A stretch of 38,022 nucleotides of DNA, taken from a virus. Position numbers and translations under genes: made by a program. Under the pieces are notes generated by a model. It did not search any database, was not told where the DNA came from, and was given only the letters and a program-made list of their open reading frames with translations. This document shows positions 23,300 to 31,356 of the stretch, one piece after another; within the stretch, counting starts at the first letter, position 1; every line of letters begins with the position of its first letter. Location of the stretch: positions 1 through 38,022 of the IMG/VR virus record IMGVR_UViG_3300042868_002352; one strand, given 5' to 3'.

Positions 23300-23508
23300 T
23301 ATGCTTGTGGTTCTGTAGGTTGTGGACGGTTTCCACCTTTTTGTGCTTGTGCTGGATCACTGAACTTACGATTTTTTGCGGCTACCAATGCTGCTTCAGC
23401 ATCAATCATCATCTTTTTATAAAGATTACGTGCTACTGGATCAGTGTAACCAGCTAGTTTGTATTTTGTTACTCTTGACATATTGAAACTTGCATTAGTT
23501 TTAGCCAT
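23299..23508 (-). CDS. Small basic hypothetical protein
   Basis: A 69-aa basic protein. The N-terminal 45 residues look helical (ARNLYKKMMIDAEAALVAAK); the C-terminus is disordered and Pro/Gln-rich (GGNRPQPTEPQA). It overlaps the QueF-like gene by one base and follows the tRNA-Leu by about 22 nt. Function unknown. Confidence 0.6.
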   Translation of the reverse strand: MAKTNASFNMSRVTKYKLAGYTDPVARNLYKKMMIDAEAALVAAKNRKFSDPAQAQKGGNRPQPTEPQA

Positions 23509-23530
23509 TATATTTTCCTTTTATGTTATT

Positions 23531-23615
23531 TGGTGCCCAAGGAGAGACTCGAACTCTCACGCCTTTCGACACCGGCTTCTAAGACCGGGGTGTCTACCAA
23601 TTCCACCACCTGGGC
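23531..23615 (-). tRNA. tRNA-Leu (anticodon UAG)
   Basis: An 85-nt class II tRNA with encoded CCA. The acceptor GCCCAGG pairs with the 3' strand with one G-U, the anticodon loop is CTTAGAA, a long variable arm is present, and the T loop is TTCGAGT. It sits alone between the second glycan cassette and the QueF-like operon. Confidence 0.93.
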
Positions 23616-23621
23616 AATATC

Positions 23622-24710
23622 TTACAGTTTAGCAGTTAATAAATGTTTTGTAAACCACTCTTTTGGTGCTGGGTTTTCGTGTGTGAATATGATATCAAAA
23701 CACTTCATTGGTACACGTGTTGCGGCTAAAAATGCAGCATCTCGTGCTTGGTACATTAGTTCTTTGTTAAAATCTGGTGCAAATTCTACATTCTCAACGC
23801 GGTCTTGCCAAAATAACGGAATGTCTTCTGACAACCAACGATAGTCAGTACCAGCAGGATTAAAATTGTAAAGCCATTCACTGATAGGATTAAAATTAGT
23901 GTAGTCATTGCGACGGTCAGTGTAACCAATACGTATGTGCATGTCGCCTTCAAAGAAGCCCGGAGGTACAAATAACGGGGGAGATATATTTGCTACATAA
24001 CTACCTACGTGACTGTAACCTTCATAGTGTCGTACTAGTTCTCTAGTTGGAGCATAGATTGGACCAGGACACACATACCCGTGATGCGCACCTAGATAAT
24101 CTACTTTGAACATTAATGTATCGCCGTAGTCACGTTCCCAATACTTGCTTAGTCTACCTGCTTTGAGCATCATGATGCCATCGTAGGTTTCCCAATTATA
24201 CTTGATAAAGTTACCATCTGAGGTAAGTTCACCTTTGAAATGACGACTTACACGCATTTGTTCTGGCCAATGGCTGTAATACATCACAGCATTTGGATCA
24301 GTGTCTGCTTTAAGAGTATCGATAGCACTAGCTACCATGTCAATACTATTATCGATAAAGATGTGATCATCATTACAGGCCAACCAAACTATTTCATTGG
24401 GGTCTATTAGTACACGATCACAGGTCTTGCGCCAATCGCTACCGTAGTCATTGCGTGCCCAGGTTAGATCTAATTTGTCGGAAGGAAACAGTCCATGTAT
24501 GTATTCATCTAGTTCAGCTTGTCTGTGTGCTAGCTCAGGGGCTAGCGTGATACAAAATACAAACTTACTGACCAAGGGTTCTAACACTGCTGTACTGGCG
24601 AGGCAATACTTAAAGATATCAAAGCGTTCAGGATTTGGCATCCAGACGCCGCGGGTATAAGGAAAACCCATACGGACATCAGTGATCTTTACATTGAATA
24701 AAACAATCAT
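23622..24710 (-). CDS. Putative glycosyltransferase
   Basis: A 362-aa protein. The first 140 residues look like a GT-A fold: IFKYCLAST, KFVFCITLAPEL, then EIVWLACNDDHIFID (about 106-120), where NDDH stands at the DxD position. A WETYDGIMMLKAG block and a YLGAHHGYVCPGPIY block follow. The fold resembles phage and bacterial proteins that transfer sugars in surface-glycan loci. No membrane span. It overlaps the aldolase-like gene by one base (TAATG). Family assignment is tentative. Confidence 0.55.
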   Translation of the reverse strand: MIVLFNVKITDVRMGFPYTRGVWMPNPERFDIFKYCLASTAVLEPLVSKFVFCITLAPELAHRQAELDEYIHGLFPSDKLDLTWARNDYGSDWRKTCDRVLIDPNEIVWLACNDDHIFIDNSIDMVASAIDTLKADTDPNAVMYYSHWPEQMRVSRHFKGELTSDGNFIKYNWETYDGIMMLKAGRLSKYWERDYGDTLMFKVDYLGAHHGYVCPGPIYAPTRELVRHYEGYSHVGSYVANISPPLFVPPGFFEGDMHIRIGYTDRRNDYTNFNPISEWLYNFNPAGTDYRWLSEDIPLFWQDRVENVEFAPDFNKELMYQARDAAFLAATRVPMKCFDIIFTHENPAPKEWFTKHLLTAKL

Positions 24711-25690
24711 TATAGTAGATTTTCTGTGTAGTTATCCAAGACTGCGTACATTTCGTCAACTAATGCCGCGTTCCAATCTGTTTCGTTGATAGCATTGATC
24801 AATGTACGATATTCAGGACTGGTAAAGCAGTAATGTCCAGCAACAACGATCTTTTGATCATTTTCATCGCTGTTGGTCCATTTCTTCCAACGCCCACTGT
24901 TAAGAACAACTTGACCAAACGCTTGCCATTCTTTAGTTAGATTGTATTTGCCTGATAGCATTCTTAATAACTTAGTTTGTACTACACCTAGTTGTGGAGC
25001 AATATTAAGAGCATGTACCCCCGTAGCTTTACGCAATTGGATTTGTTCTGCGGTCAGATAATCGGCATTATGTTCTTTCATCTTAACACCATTGGCGTTT
25101 GCTACTGCTACTAGTTCTTTAACTGTTTCAGTTTCAAACCCACCAGCCTGATGATCTTCATAACATAGGCTACCTGTTTGTGCTACAACAAATTGAATGT
25201 TATGAATATTTTTAGCAAATGCTACATCATTTTTATATTTGACAGCACCTGCCGCAACACCTACATTTTCTTCAGTGCCAAATTCAAAGTTAATCTTTGG
25301 ATTAAGTTCTAGACAGAAGTTAAATAACTCTTCTGCAATACCGTAGGTATCATCAACACGGCTAGTATCAATATGGATCAAGTTAAAGCCTTGTTCAATG
25401 TCATAAGCGATAGTTTTCTTAGTCGCTTCTACAGCATCACGTAAACTTAAATTCTTTTCAGCATCTAAGAAATATGGACCACAATGATCACGACACATCC
25501 AAAGATAATCTGTAGGTAGTGTGGATAATTGTTTACGAATCTCAGGTGTGGTCATCACATAACCACTTTCAGCATCAACTTGATTGCGACTAGCAATGAT
25601 CATCAATGGTCGTTGTTTATCGTGGCTATAATTTGCTAATATATTAATAACTTCGCGGCTCATTGGCCCAAAACCTAGTCTAAAATCCAT
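24710..25690 (-). CDS. GatZ/KbaZ-like TIM-barrel aldolase-family protein
   Basis: A 326-aa protein. Blocks PLMIIASRNQVDAESGYVMTT (28-48), CRDHCGPYFLD (66-76), DIEQGFNLIHIDTSR (97-111) and FEFGTEENVG (134-143) follow the order of class II tagatose-bisphosphate aldolase family proteins: ATSNQVN..GGYTGMTP, GGDHLGP, AGF.KIHLD and EVGTE. His and Asp residues in CRDH and HID would be metal or substrate ligands. Beside it are a KdsC-like phosphatase and a nucleotidyltransferase-kinase, so it may build the carbon skeleton of an activated sugar acid. It overlaps the phosphatase gene by 11 bp. The exact reaction is unknown. Confidence 0.65.
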   Translation of the reverse strand: MDFRLGFGPMSREVINILANYSHDKQRPLMIIASRNQVDAESGYVMTTPEIRKQLSTLPTDYLWMCRDHCGPYFLDAEKNLSLRDAVEATKKTIAYDIEQGFNLIHIDTSRVDDTYGIAEELFNFCLELNPKINFEFGTEENVGVAAGAVKYKNDVAFAKNIHNIQFVVAQTGSLCYEDHQAGGFETETVKELVAVANANGVKMKEHNADYLTAEQIQLRKATGVHALNIAPQLGVVQTKLLRMLSGKYNLTKEWQAFGQVVLNSGRWKKWTNSDENDQKIVVAGHYCFTSPEYRTLINAINETDWNAALVDEMYAVLDNYTENLL

Positions 25691-26150
25691 GTTCTATTCC
25701 CATTTTATCCATAATAATAATACAAGCGTCCATAACAGCACCCTTGCCACCTTCACGTTCTGTAACATAGGTTGCGGCTTCTTTTGCTGTTCTCCAGGCC
25801 TGTGCCGGAGCAAAACTTAATCCTACATGTGGCATGATCTTAGCATCAAAAGGGCCATCACCCATGAAAATTGTTTCTGCTGGGTTGCCCTTGCCTAAGA
25901 CAAAGTTTAAGCGATCCTTTTCTTTAACCATGGTCAAAGGAAACTTCATGTGTTCATAGATACGATTATACGTAATACCAAATCCATTTTCGTCAGCTGA
26001 GACAAACTCAATGTCTAGATGACTGCGTAGGAGTTTTAATCCGTCGTGGTCATAATTACCAAAGGCCTTGAATGGTTTCCCATCAACACCCCAATAGAGC
26101 ATGCCATCATTTAATACACCATCTACATCCATGATAAAACGTTTATACAT
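25680..26150 (-). CDS. HAD-family sugar phosphate phosphatase (KdsC-like)
   Basis: A 156-aa protein of KdsC size without a cap domain. It has motif I DVDGVLNDG (8-16), the motif III lysine region KEKDRL (76-81) and motif IV GDGPFD (97-102). KdsC removes phosphate from KDO-8-phosphate; relatives serve sialic and other nonulosonic acids. Here it sits between an aldolase-like protein and a nucleotidyltransferase, the order expected for condensation, dephosphorylation and activation. The start overlaps the upstream stop as TAATG. The sugar is not identified. Confidence 0.8.
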   Translation of the reverse strand: MYKRFIMDVDGVLNDGMLYWGVDGKPFKAFGNYDHDGLKLLRSHLDIEFVSADENGFGITYNRIYEHMKFPLTMVKEKDRLNFVLGKGNPAETIFMGDGPFDAKIMPHVGLSFAPAQAWRTAKEAATYVTEREGGKGAVMDACIIIMDKMGIEHGF

Positions 26151-27754
26151 TATCCAAGCACCTTGTTAAAGTGTAACTGTGCTAGAGCTATCAAAAACTT
26201 GTCAAATGGTGCTTCATGTAAAGGACTCATGTTCAAGTAGATGATTGGTACTAAGGTCTTAACTTTCTTCCATTCTAATCCTTGTTTAACCACCCAACGT
26301 TGTAGTATATCTTCATATACTTGTACATCTTTTACACTAGGAATTTCTAGTGTAGCATAATCGTTGCGTTCTGTATAGCTATAACGTTCATGTTTGATAT
26401 CTTTATAACTCAAATGTAAGCCACCTAGCATCTTAGCTAGATCATAATACTGGTCACCATATAGTGCACCACCAAAGTCAGTGCGCCAATCGATAGCAGT
26501 AAACTTGTCTTTATATGTTTCTTTGTCTTGTTGGTATAGGTCCAATGAACCTAGGTATTGCCCATGTTGGTAAATGGTATTGTCAAAGTGTAGGTCACCG
26601 TGGATGAACTTCCATGACGTTTCTGTTGTTAACCAAGTAAAGTCAATCTTGCTTAGGTATGTGTCAATAGTATCTACTTCAACTCCATTGACCACACACG
26701 GCTCTGACCAGTTAGCATATTTGGCGCGGAACATTTCTACACGTTCTATGGTCTTTTCGTAGTAGAACTTGTTACAGATAGTAAGATGATCGATATCAGC
26801 ATCGTTTTCAGATGGAGCAGGTTTCCATAATGTTGACTCACACCATTCAAGCATTTTTTCAAACACTTCTGGTGAGTATTGATTATAAACAATATCACCC
26901 TTGGCAAAGTCATGTATCAAGAAGTTGCCTGATTGTTCTACGTTACTGGGCATGGCCTCTGGATTACAATTAGCACGCTTGACACGCATTTCTGCCTGCT
27001 TAGGATTAGTCCAAAACTTAATAATCTTCTTGTTATCGTTGTAGAACAGTTCATCTGGTTTAGGAAAACTTACATCTGTAAATTCACTTGATAGTTCTTC
27101 CCATTTTTCATAAGTGCCAAAGTCTTTCCAACCGCGCACTGTGTGTGCTTTCAACCCTAATCCGCTAAATCCTTCAGGAGTTTCTTTGGCTTTCTGAGCG
27201 ATTAGATTGTTAAGATATCTATCATCGCAGGCATACATCAACCCAATAAACGCATCAACTGCGGTCTTGCTAGGCAGTTTATTCTTTACACTGATAATCT
27301 TATCAGCTTCACGTTCAATCCAACAGTAATCTTGTGCAATGGCACTGTCTACTGGATGTACTCCAATCCAGTTGTGATCAAGTTTATCTCTGTATTCAAA
27401 GTCAAATAATGTGTCACAGGCTAACCACATAAATCCGCCATGTAGGTATTTGGCACAGGCCTGTATACTAGTTGCTGGCCCTGTATCACCTTCTGCATAG
27501 TTAGGAATGTCTACGAATACTACATCTTTATCACTGTGTACTACCCCTACGTAATCTTTAATATACTGCCCCATGTGGCCGCAGGCAACAACAAAACGTG
27601 TGCCTTGATCAAACTTTTCCATGATGTGACTGATCAAAGGTTTGTTGTCATAGGGAATAAGTGCTTTAGGTACCATACGACTAAATGGACCCATTCTGCG
27701 TCCATAGCCCGCAGCTAAAATTAGTACTGTGAGTTTATTGTTGGTGTTCGGCAT
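26150..27754 (-). CDS. Nucleotidyltransferase-kinase fusion
   Basis: From ATG 27754 (GGAAG at good distance) 534 aa; the frame extends to 27805 but that lies deeper in the preceding gene. Residues 7-230 are a sugar-1-phosphate nucleotidyltransferase: LILAAGYGRRMG (11-22) and K30. Residues about 235-534 are an aminoglycoside/choline-kinase-type domain with HGDLHFDN (385-392) and AIDWRTDFG (420-428). The two-domain layout recalls LicC/LicA-like or Campylobacter capsule proteins. It could phosphorylate a sugar or alcohol and couple it to a nucleotide in one polypeptide. Substrate unknown; domain calls are firm. Confidence 0.8.
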   Translation of the reverse strand: MPNTNNKLTVLILAAGYGRRMGPFSRMVPKALIPYDNKPLISHIMEKFDQGTRFVVACGHMGQYIKDYVGVVHSDKDVVFVDIPNYAEGDTGPATSIQACAKYLHGGFMWLACDTLFDFEYRDKLDHNWIGVHPVDSAIAQDYCWIEREADKIISVKNKLPSKTAVDAFIGLMYACDDRYLNNLIAQKAKETPEGFSGLGLKAHTVRGWKDFGTYEKWEELSSEFTDVSFPKPDELFYNDNKKIIKFWTNPKQAEMRVKRANCNPEAMPSNVEQSGNFLIHDFAKGDIVYNQYSPEVFEKMLEWCESTLWKPAPSENDADIDHLTICNKFYYEKTIERVEMFRAKYANWSEPCVVNGVEVDTIDTYLSKIDFTWLTTETSWKFIHGDLHFDNTIYQHGQYLGSLDLYQQDKETYKDKFTAIDWRTDFGGALYGDQYYDLAKMLGGLHLSYKDIKHERYSYTERNDYATLEIPSVKDVQVYEDILQRWVVKQGLEWKKVKTLVPIIYLNMSPLHEAPFDKFLIALAQLHFNKVLG

Positions 27755-28205
27755 CGATTCTTCCATGTCCTCTGTTAGCAGAGTCTTCAAGACGTATAAC
27801 GTCATCTAATTGAGTAGTGCTGGCTTCTGTATAATGCAAATCTGTATAAGCAATCATACGATGAATAGTTCTTGGAGGTGTATGGAATACAGCACCTGGG
27901 CCTAAGGGTTGAATTATTAGTTCACTTTTAATTTTATCAATTTCTTCTGTGGTGTATCCACCAGCAAGGTAACGTTCACAGTCAAATGGTTCTGGATGAT
28001 ATGCCAATGCACCATTACCAATGTGTAAATGAATACTTTCTGATTTGAATTGATGTACTTGTAAGCTGGTTACGAACCCTGCTTTTAGTATTAATTCTTT
28101 AAGCGCAAATGGATAAACATCTGAACCACCCTGTAACCAAGTTTCAATACCCCAGGGTTTATGTACTACGTGACAATCTTCAATATTACGGAATTCTACA
28201 GTCAT
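27735..28205 (-). CDS. Cupin-domain protein, sugar-isomerase-like
   Basis: A 156-aa single-cupin protein. VVHKPWGIETWL (13-24), LQVHQFKSESIHLHIG (48-63), then GPGAVFHTPPRTIHRMIA (102-119) and TEASTTQLDDVIRLEDSANR follow the pattern of type II mannose-6-phosphate isomerase C-terminal domains and related cupins. His/Glu in the second block and H115 are metal-ligand candidates. It has its own promoter-like element (28226-28254) and a 20-base overlap with the next gene. Isomerase or epimerase activity is possible. Confidence 0.7.
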   Translation of the reverse strand: MTVEFRNIEDCHVVHKPWGIETWLQGGSDVYPFALKELILKAGFVTSLQVHQFKSESIHLHIGNGALAYHPEPFDCERYLAGGYTTEEIDKIKSELIIQPLGPGAVFHTPPRTIHRMIAYTDLHYTEASTTQLDDVIRLEDSANRGHGRIDAEHQQ

Positions 28206-28225
28206 AGCGGCCTCTTATGTAGATA

Positions 28226-28254
28226 ATTATATACTACTATTTAACTTTATGCAA
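28226..28254 (-). promoter_or_regulatory. Possible sigma-70 promoter (TTGCAT-17-TATAAT)
   Basis: Minus-strand -35 TTGCAT (28254-28249) and exact -10 TATAAT (28231-28226), spacer 17 bp, before the cupin gene at 28205. It shares the TTGCAT -35 with the promoter at 10318-10346. It would allow separate expression of the second glycan cassette. Confidence 0.5.
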
Positions 28255-29047
28255 CATCACGTAAAAATTTTATCACGTGTTTTGCCTGATTTATATCCAT
28301 ATTTTTTAACGGTGGAGCATGGAATTTCACCGAATGATACTGCGACCAATCTATCGCAAAAAACTCCTCCCAGGTTTCAACTTTTGGTTGGCTAGGATTA
28401 CTAAAATACTGCCAACCCGTTTGATTTGTTTTCCAAATACCTAATAATTCATACTCACTGAACCAACTTGTACTATCAAATTCTTGTGTATTTGCTATGG
28501 CATCTAAAAAATTACAGCCGTGTCGTTGTTCTATATATGATTTTAACTCAAGCCAATCTTGTTTGGTATAGGGCATTAATTCATTGACTAGACTAACAGA
28601 GTGTTTGCGTGATATACCTAGGATTTTTTCAATCATAGTGCCATATAAATGCTGATACTCATTCCAAAGATCTTCAGCTTTGAAGTTTAATTCTCCACTG
28701 ACTATCATGCTATAAGATTTAAGTAAAATTAAATCACAGTCTTGTATTAAAAAATATTCACTGCTAAAATGATCTAGTGCGCAGAGTTTGAATGCTTGTT
28801 GTTTATACCAATTATTATGTGACCAACGACTTAGATCATAATGTTTACCAAAGTACTCATCATCTAAAAAAGTAAAGTTGGTGATGTTTAGATTAAATTC
28901 TAAGAATAGCTCTTGAAATTGCAGTTGGCTATAAGGACTGATGATAATCGTGCGATCGCACTGTGGAAATATCCTGTGGTCAAAACTTAATGTAGCCATG
29001 GCTTCATTGATTCTACCCGGACCTACACACATGATACGTGTGATCAT
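28247..29047 (-). CDS. Putative glycosyltransferase (DUF6492-like)
   Basis: From ATG 29047 (ATGA overlap with the upstream stop) the product is 266 aa; the open frame runs to 29143 but that part overlaps the acyltransferase in another frame. The block HNNWYKQQAFKL (76-87) followed by SEYFLIQDCDLILL (95-108, with DCD as DxD metal motif) is typical of a GT-A-like family often labelled DUF6492. The C-terminus holds a conserved FHAPPLKNMD. It probably adds a sugar in the same pathway as its neighbours. Confidence 0.65.
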   Translation of the reverse strand: MITRIMCVGPGRINEAMATLSFDHRIFPQCDRTIIISPYSQLQFQELFLEFNLNITNFTFLDDEYFGKHYDLSRWSHNNWYKQQAFKLCALDHFSSEYFLIQDCDLILLKSYSMIVSGELNFKAEDLWNEYQHLYGTMIEKILGISRKHSVSLVNELMPYTKQDWLELKSYIEQRHGCNFLDAIANTQEFDSTSWFSEYELLGIWKTNQTGWQYFSNPSQPKVETWEEFFAIDWSQYHSVKFHAPPLKNMDINQAKHVIKFLRDVA

Positions 29048-29757
29048 TCTACGTCTGTTCTTTTTAGAATACGACCGTTGTAGACGGCTGTGGTACCCGG
29101 TTCCATGTCTTTGGAAACTGTAGCAGTAGCATGTATTTTGCAATCATCACCAATGGTTACATGTGACTGTTTGCTACTGTGTCCATTAAACACTGTGGCT
29201 CTAGTACCAACATAAACATTGTTACCAAGTATGACGTTGCTCATTAGATAAACACCTGCACTGAGTACACAGTTGTCACCAAGGGTAACATCATTAGCAA
29301 ATCCACTGGCGTCAGTGATTGTACAATGTCGTCCAATCCTAGCACCTGCACGTATGTTTACCTGGCGCCCAATATAAGTCCCAGCACCAACTTCTATGTT
29401 TTTGCTTAACATACTGCGAGGATCTATTAGTGTATAGCAGTCAAGTTTGTTATCATCAATGAATTTAATACGATTTAAGCGTAGTTGATATCCGCTGAGT
29501 ACATCAGTTTCAATGTTACTGTTGCCATCCCAGAAACTGCCTACAAAAAACTTGGCATCACCAAACTTTTTAGGATTATCAACAAGATCTAACTCACTGC
29601 CCAAACAAGCCAGTCCGTTTAATTCTTCAACCCGGCCCGCATAATACTGATCAACAAAGCCCAATACCGGAATATTTAATTGTTCGCAGGTATCTGTAAT
29701 AAAGTCCCAGGTCTGCCTAGCGCCTATTATTACCAATGGTTGATTAAAGTTTGACAT
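29044..29757 (-). CDS. NeuD/PglD-like acyltransferase
   Basis: A 237-aa protein. An N-terminal Rossmann-like half (PLVIIGARQTWDFI; VLGFVD) is followed by a left-handed beta-helix of hexapeptide repeats from about 110 (VGAGTYIGRQVNIRAGARIG...LGDNCVLSAGVYL...LGNNVYVG). This is the layout of sialic-acid O- or bacillosamine N-acetyltransferases that use acetyl-CoA. The usual catalytic His may be in GRHCTITD or NGHSSKQSH. Its ATG (29757) lies back to back with an ATG on the other strand. The acyl acceptor is probably a sugar of this cassette. Confidence 0.75.
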   Translation of the reverse strand: MSNFNQPLVIIGARQTWDFITDTCEQLNIPVLGFVDQYYAGRVEELNGLACLGSELDLVDNPKKFGDAKFFVGSFWDGNSNIETDVLSGYQLRLNRIKFIDDNKLDCYTLIDPRSMLSKNIEVGAGTYIGRQVNIRAGARIGRHCTITDASGFANDVTLGDNCVLSAGVYLMSNVILGNNVYVGTRATVFNGHSSKQSHVTIGDDCKIHATATVSKDMEPGTTAVYNGRILKRTDVE

Positions 29758-29771
29758 ATGGTTCCGTTTAA

Positions 29772-29779
29772 CGTAAATA
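29772..29779 (+). promoter_or_regulatory. Possible late promoter (CGTAAATA), plus strand
   Basis: CGTAAATA matches the T4 late box in 6 of 8 positions and lies exactly 5 nt before ATG 29785. The other desaturase shows the same 5-nt gap behind an exact TATAAATA. A TTGACA at 29751-29756 on plus has no good -10 partner. Confidence 0.4.
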
Positions 29780-29784
29780 TAGTT

Positions 29785-30555
29785 ATGCTTACATTATACA
29801 GAACTATTAAAAATTCGTCAACATATTCACAGGTTTTATTTGTACAATCTGTCATGCACGCCCTAGTTATCGCAGGACTAATTGTTGCATTTGATTGGAG
29901 TTTGTTATTTTCTGGACTAGCCGTTAGTTGGTTATTATTCTGCGTTGGTGGTAGTGTGAGTCTACACCGTTGGACTTGTCATCGTAGCTTTGAACCAAAA
30001 AATCGTGTGATTAAATGGATATTGTTATGGTTGGGTGTACAATGCACCTTGGGTAGTGTACCTGGATTTGCCTCTGCACATCGACAACATCACGTACACA
30101 GCGACACTGATCAGGATCCGTTCAAACTGACTGATAATTTCTGGCACAATTTCAAATTGTTTTGGTATCATTTCCCTAAGATGAGTGCCAGCCCTAAGAT
30201 GATCGTAGACATTCTCAGAGATGAGGACATGAGATTAAGTCATGACCACTATTGGAAGATATGGGCAGTATATCCTGCACTAGTTTTACTTCTAGGCGGT
30301 CCTGTGTATTTTGTTTATTTTGTTGCCTTACCAATAACTTATATGGTGTTAGGTATGAGTTGGGTAACTGTAATAGCACACAGCGGGCCAATAGATCCTG
30401 TTACCAACGATCGTAGTTGGGATAGTAGACTTTTTACAGTATTATTTGCTGGGGAAGGATTACATAACAGCCATCACGCACATCCAGGTCAGTGTGACTT
30501 CAATGCAACTAAATTTGATCCTACAGGATTAGTTATTAAATTTCTTAAACACTGA
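29785..30555 (+). CDS. Fatty acid desaturase (delta-9 type membrane family)
   Basis: From ATG 29785 256 aa; an ATG at 29758 is possible but lies upstream of the late-type box. The three histidine boxes of membrane di-iron desaturases are present: HRWTCH (61-66), HRQHH (99-103) and HNSHH (227-231). Hydrophobic spans lie at about 20-55, 73-90 and 160-195. Such enzymes insert a double bond into acyl chains using oxygen and an electron donor; the phage must borrow the donor from the host. It converges on the second desaturase; their ends overlap by 27 bp. Chain position unknown. Confidence 0.88.
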   Translation: MLTLYRTIKNSSTYSQVLFVQSVMHALVIAGLIVAFDWSLLFSGLAVSWLLFCVGGSVSLHRWTCHRSFEPKNRVIKWILLWLGVQCTLGSVPGFASAHRQHHVHSDTDQDPFKLTDNFWHNFKLFWYHFPKMSASPKMIVDILRDEDMRLSHDHYWKIWAVYPALVLLLGGPVYFVYFVALPITYMVLGMSWVTVIAHSGPIDPVTNDRSWDSRLFTVLFAGEGLHNSHHAHPGQCDFNATKFDPTGLVIKFLKH

Positions 30556-31341
30556 TTGATCAGGCACACGCCCAATTAGTCGAATAAACCAATAACCAGT
30601 ATCCCAATCACCCGGTTTCAAACTGTTAGTTGCTGCACCTGCACAACCATGATGATTGTTATGATTACCATCACATGGACAGAATATTGCCGCTACCTTG
30701 CTGTTGAAACTTTTATCATCAGTGTTGAAATTACGATAGCCAAATTTAGCCAACCAAGTATTGTGTGCCAAAACTGTGATATAACTAGTTGCTTGGAATC
30801 CATATACCACTGGCACAAAGTACAAATAACATACCGCTTTTATGCCAAATAATGACAATAAAACAATGTAAATGGCCACAATTTTGAAGTAATTCTTATG
30901 GAAAAATTTATGTATAGGATCTACACTAAGGTCTTTAACTATACGTGGATTAACATGATATGTTGGGAAGTAATAGAACCACAACTTGATACTGCGCCAG
31001 AACCCACCACCACTGGTATTTGGACTGTGTGGATCATCTAATTTATCGCTGGTTTGATGATGTTTACGATGTGTGCTAGACCAAGCAATACTACTGCCTA
31101 GACTCATAACTGTAGCATAGAACAACATCAGTATCTTAAATGCTACATGCTTTTCTTTGAAGTTACCGTGCGCACTGTATTTGTGTAAGCCACAACTAAC
31201 CCCTACCAGAGTCATTAACCAACCAATGATAAAGAAGCTGATTAAAAATAAGGTTAGATCAAACTGATATGCTAGTGTGTAGACGAATCCCACATAGACA
31301 AATGCTTGTAATAGTTTTACTCTGGTATCTAGGCTTGGCAT
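30529..31341 (-). CDS. Fatty acid desaturase, second copy
   Basis: From ATG 31341 270 aa (MPSLDTRV...). Histidine boxes HKYSAH (53-58), HRKHH (91-95) and HNNHH (227-231), with hydrophobic spans around 12-48, 68-84 and 155-182. The first and third boxes sit at almost the same residues as in the neighbouring desaturase, but the sequences differ strongly elsewhere, so they are not a recent duplication. In-frame starts at 31347 and 31368 overlap or precede the late promoter and are less likely. It is read toward the other desaturase. A different double-bond position from its partner is plausible. Confidence 0.87.
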   Translation of the reverse strand: MPSLDTRVKLLQAFVYVGFVYTLAYQFDLTLFLISFFIIGWLMTLVGVSCGLHKYSAHGNFKEKHVAFKILMLFYATVMSLGSSIAWSSTHRKHHQTSDKLDDPHSPNTSGGGFWRSIKLWFYYFPTYHVNPRIVKDLSVDPIHKFFHKNYFKIVAIYIVLLSLFGIKAVCYLYFVPVVYGFQATSYITVLAHNTWLAKFGYRNFNTDDKSFNSKVAAIFCPCDGNHNNHHGCAGAATNSLKPGDWDTGYWFIRLIGRVPDQSVFKKFNN

Positions 31342-31346
31342 ATTCA

Positions 31347-31354
31347 TATTTATA
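31347..31354 (-). promoter_or_regulatory. T4-type late promoter (exact TATAAATA), minus strand
   Basis: An exact late box on the minus strand lies 5 nt before the ATG at 31341 and 2 nt from the end of tRNA-Glu. The transcript would begin at or next to the start codon. Confidence 0.6.
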
Positions 31355-31356
31355 AT

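Noticed and set aside
29751-29779. Plus-strand sigma-70 promoter from TTGACA at 29751
   Set aside because: At 17-bp spacing the -10 would be TAAATA, only three matches; the late-type box is a better fit.
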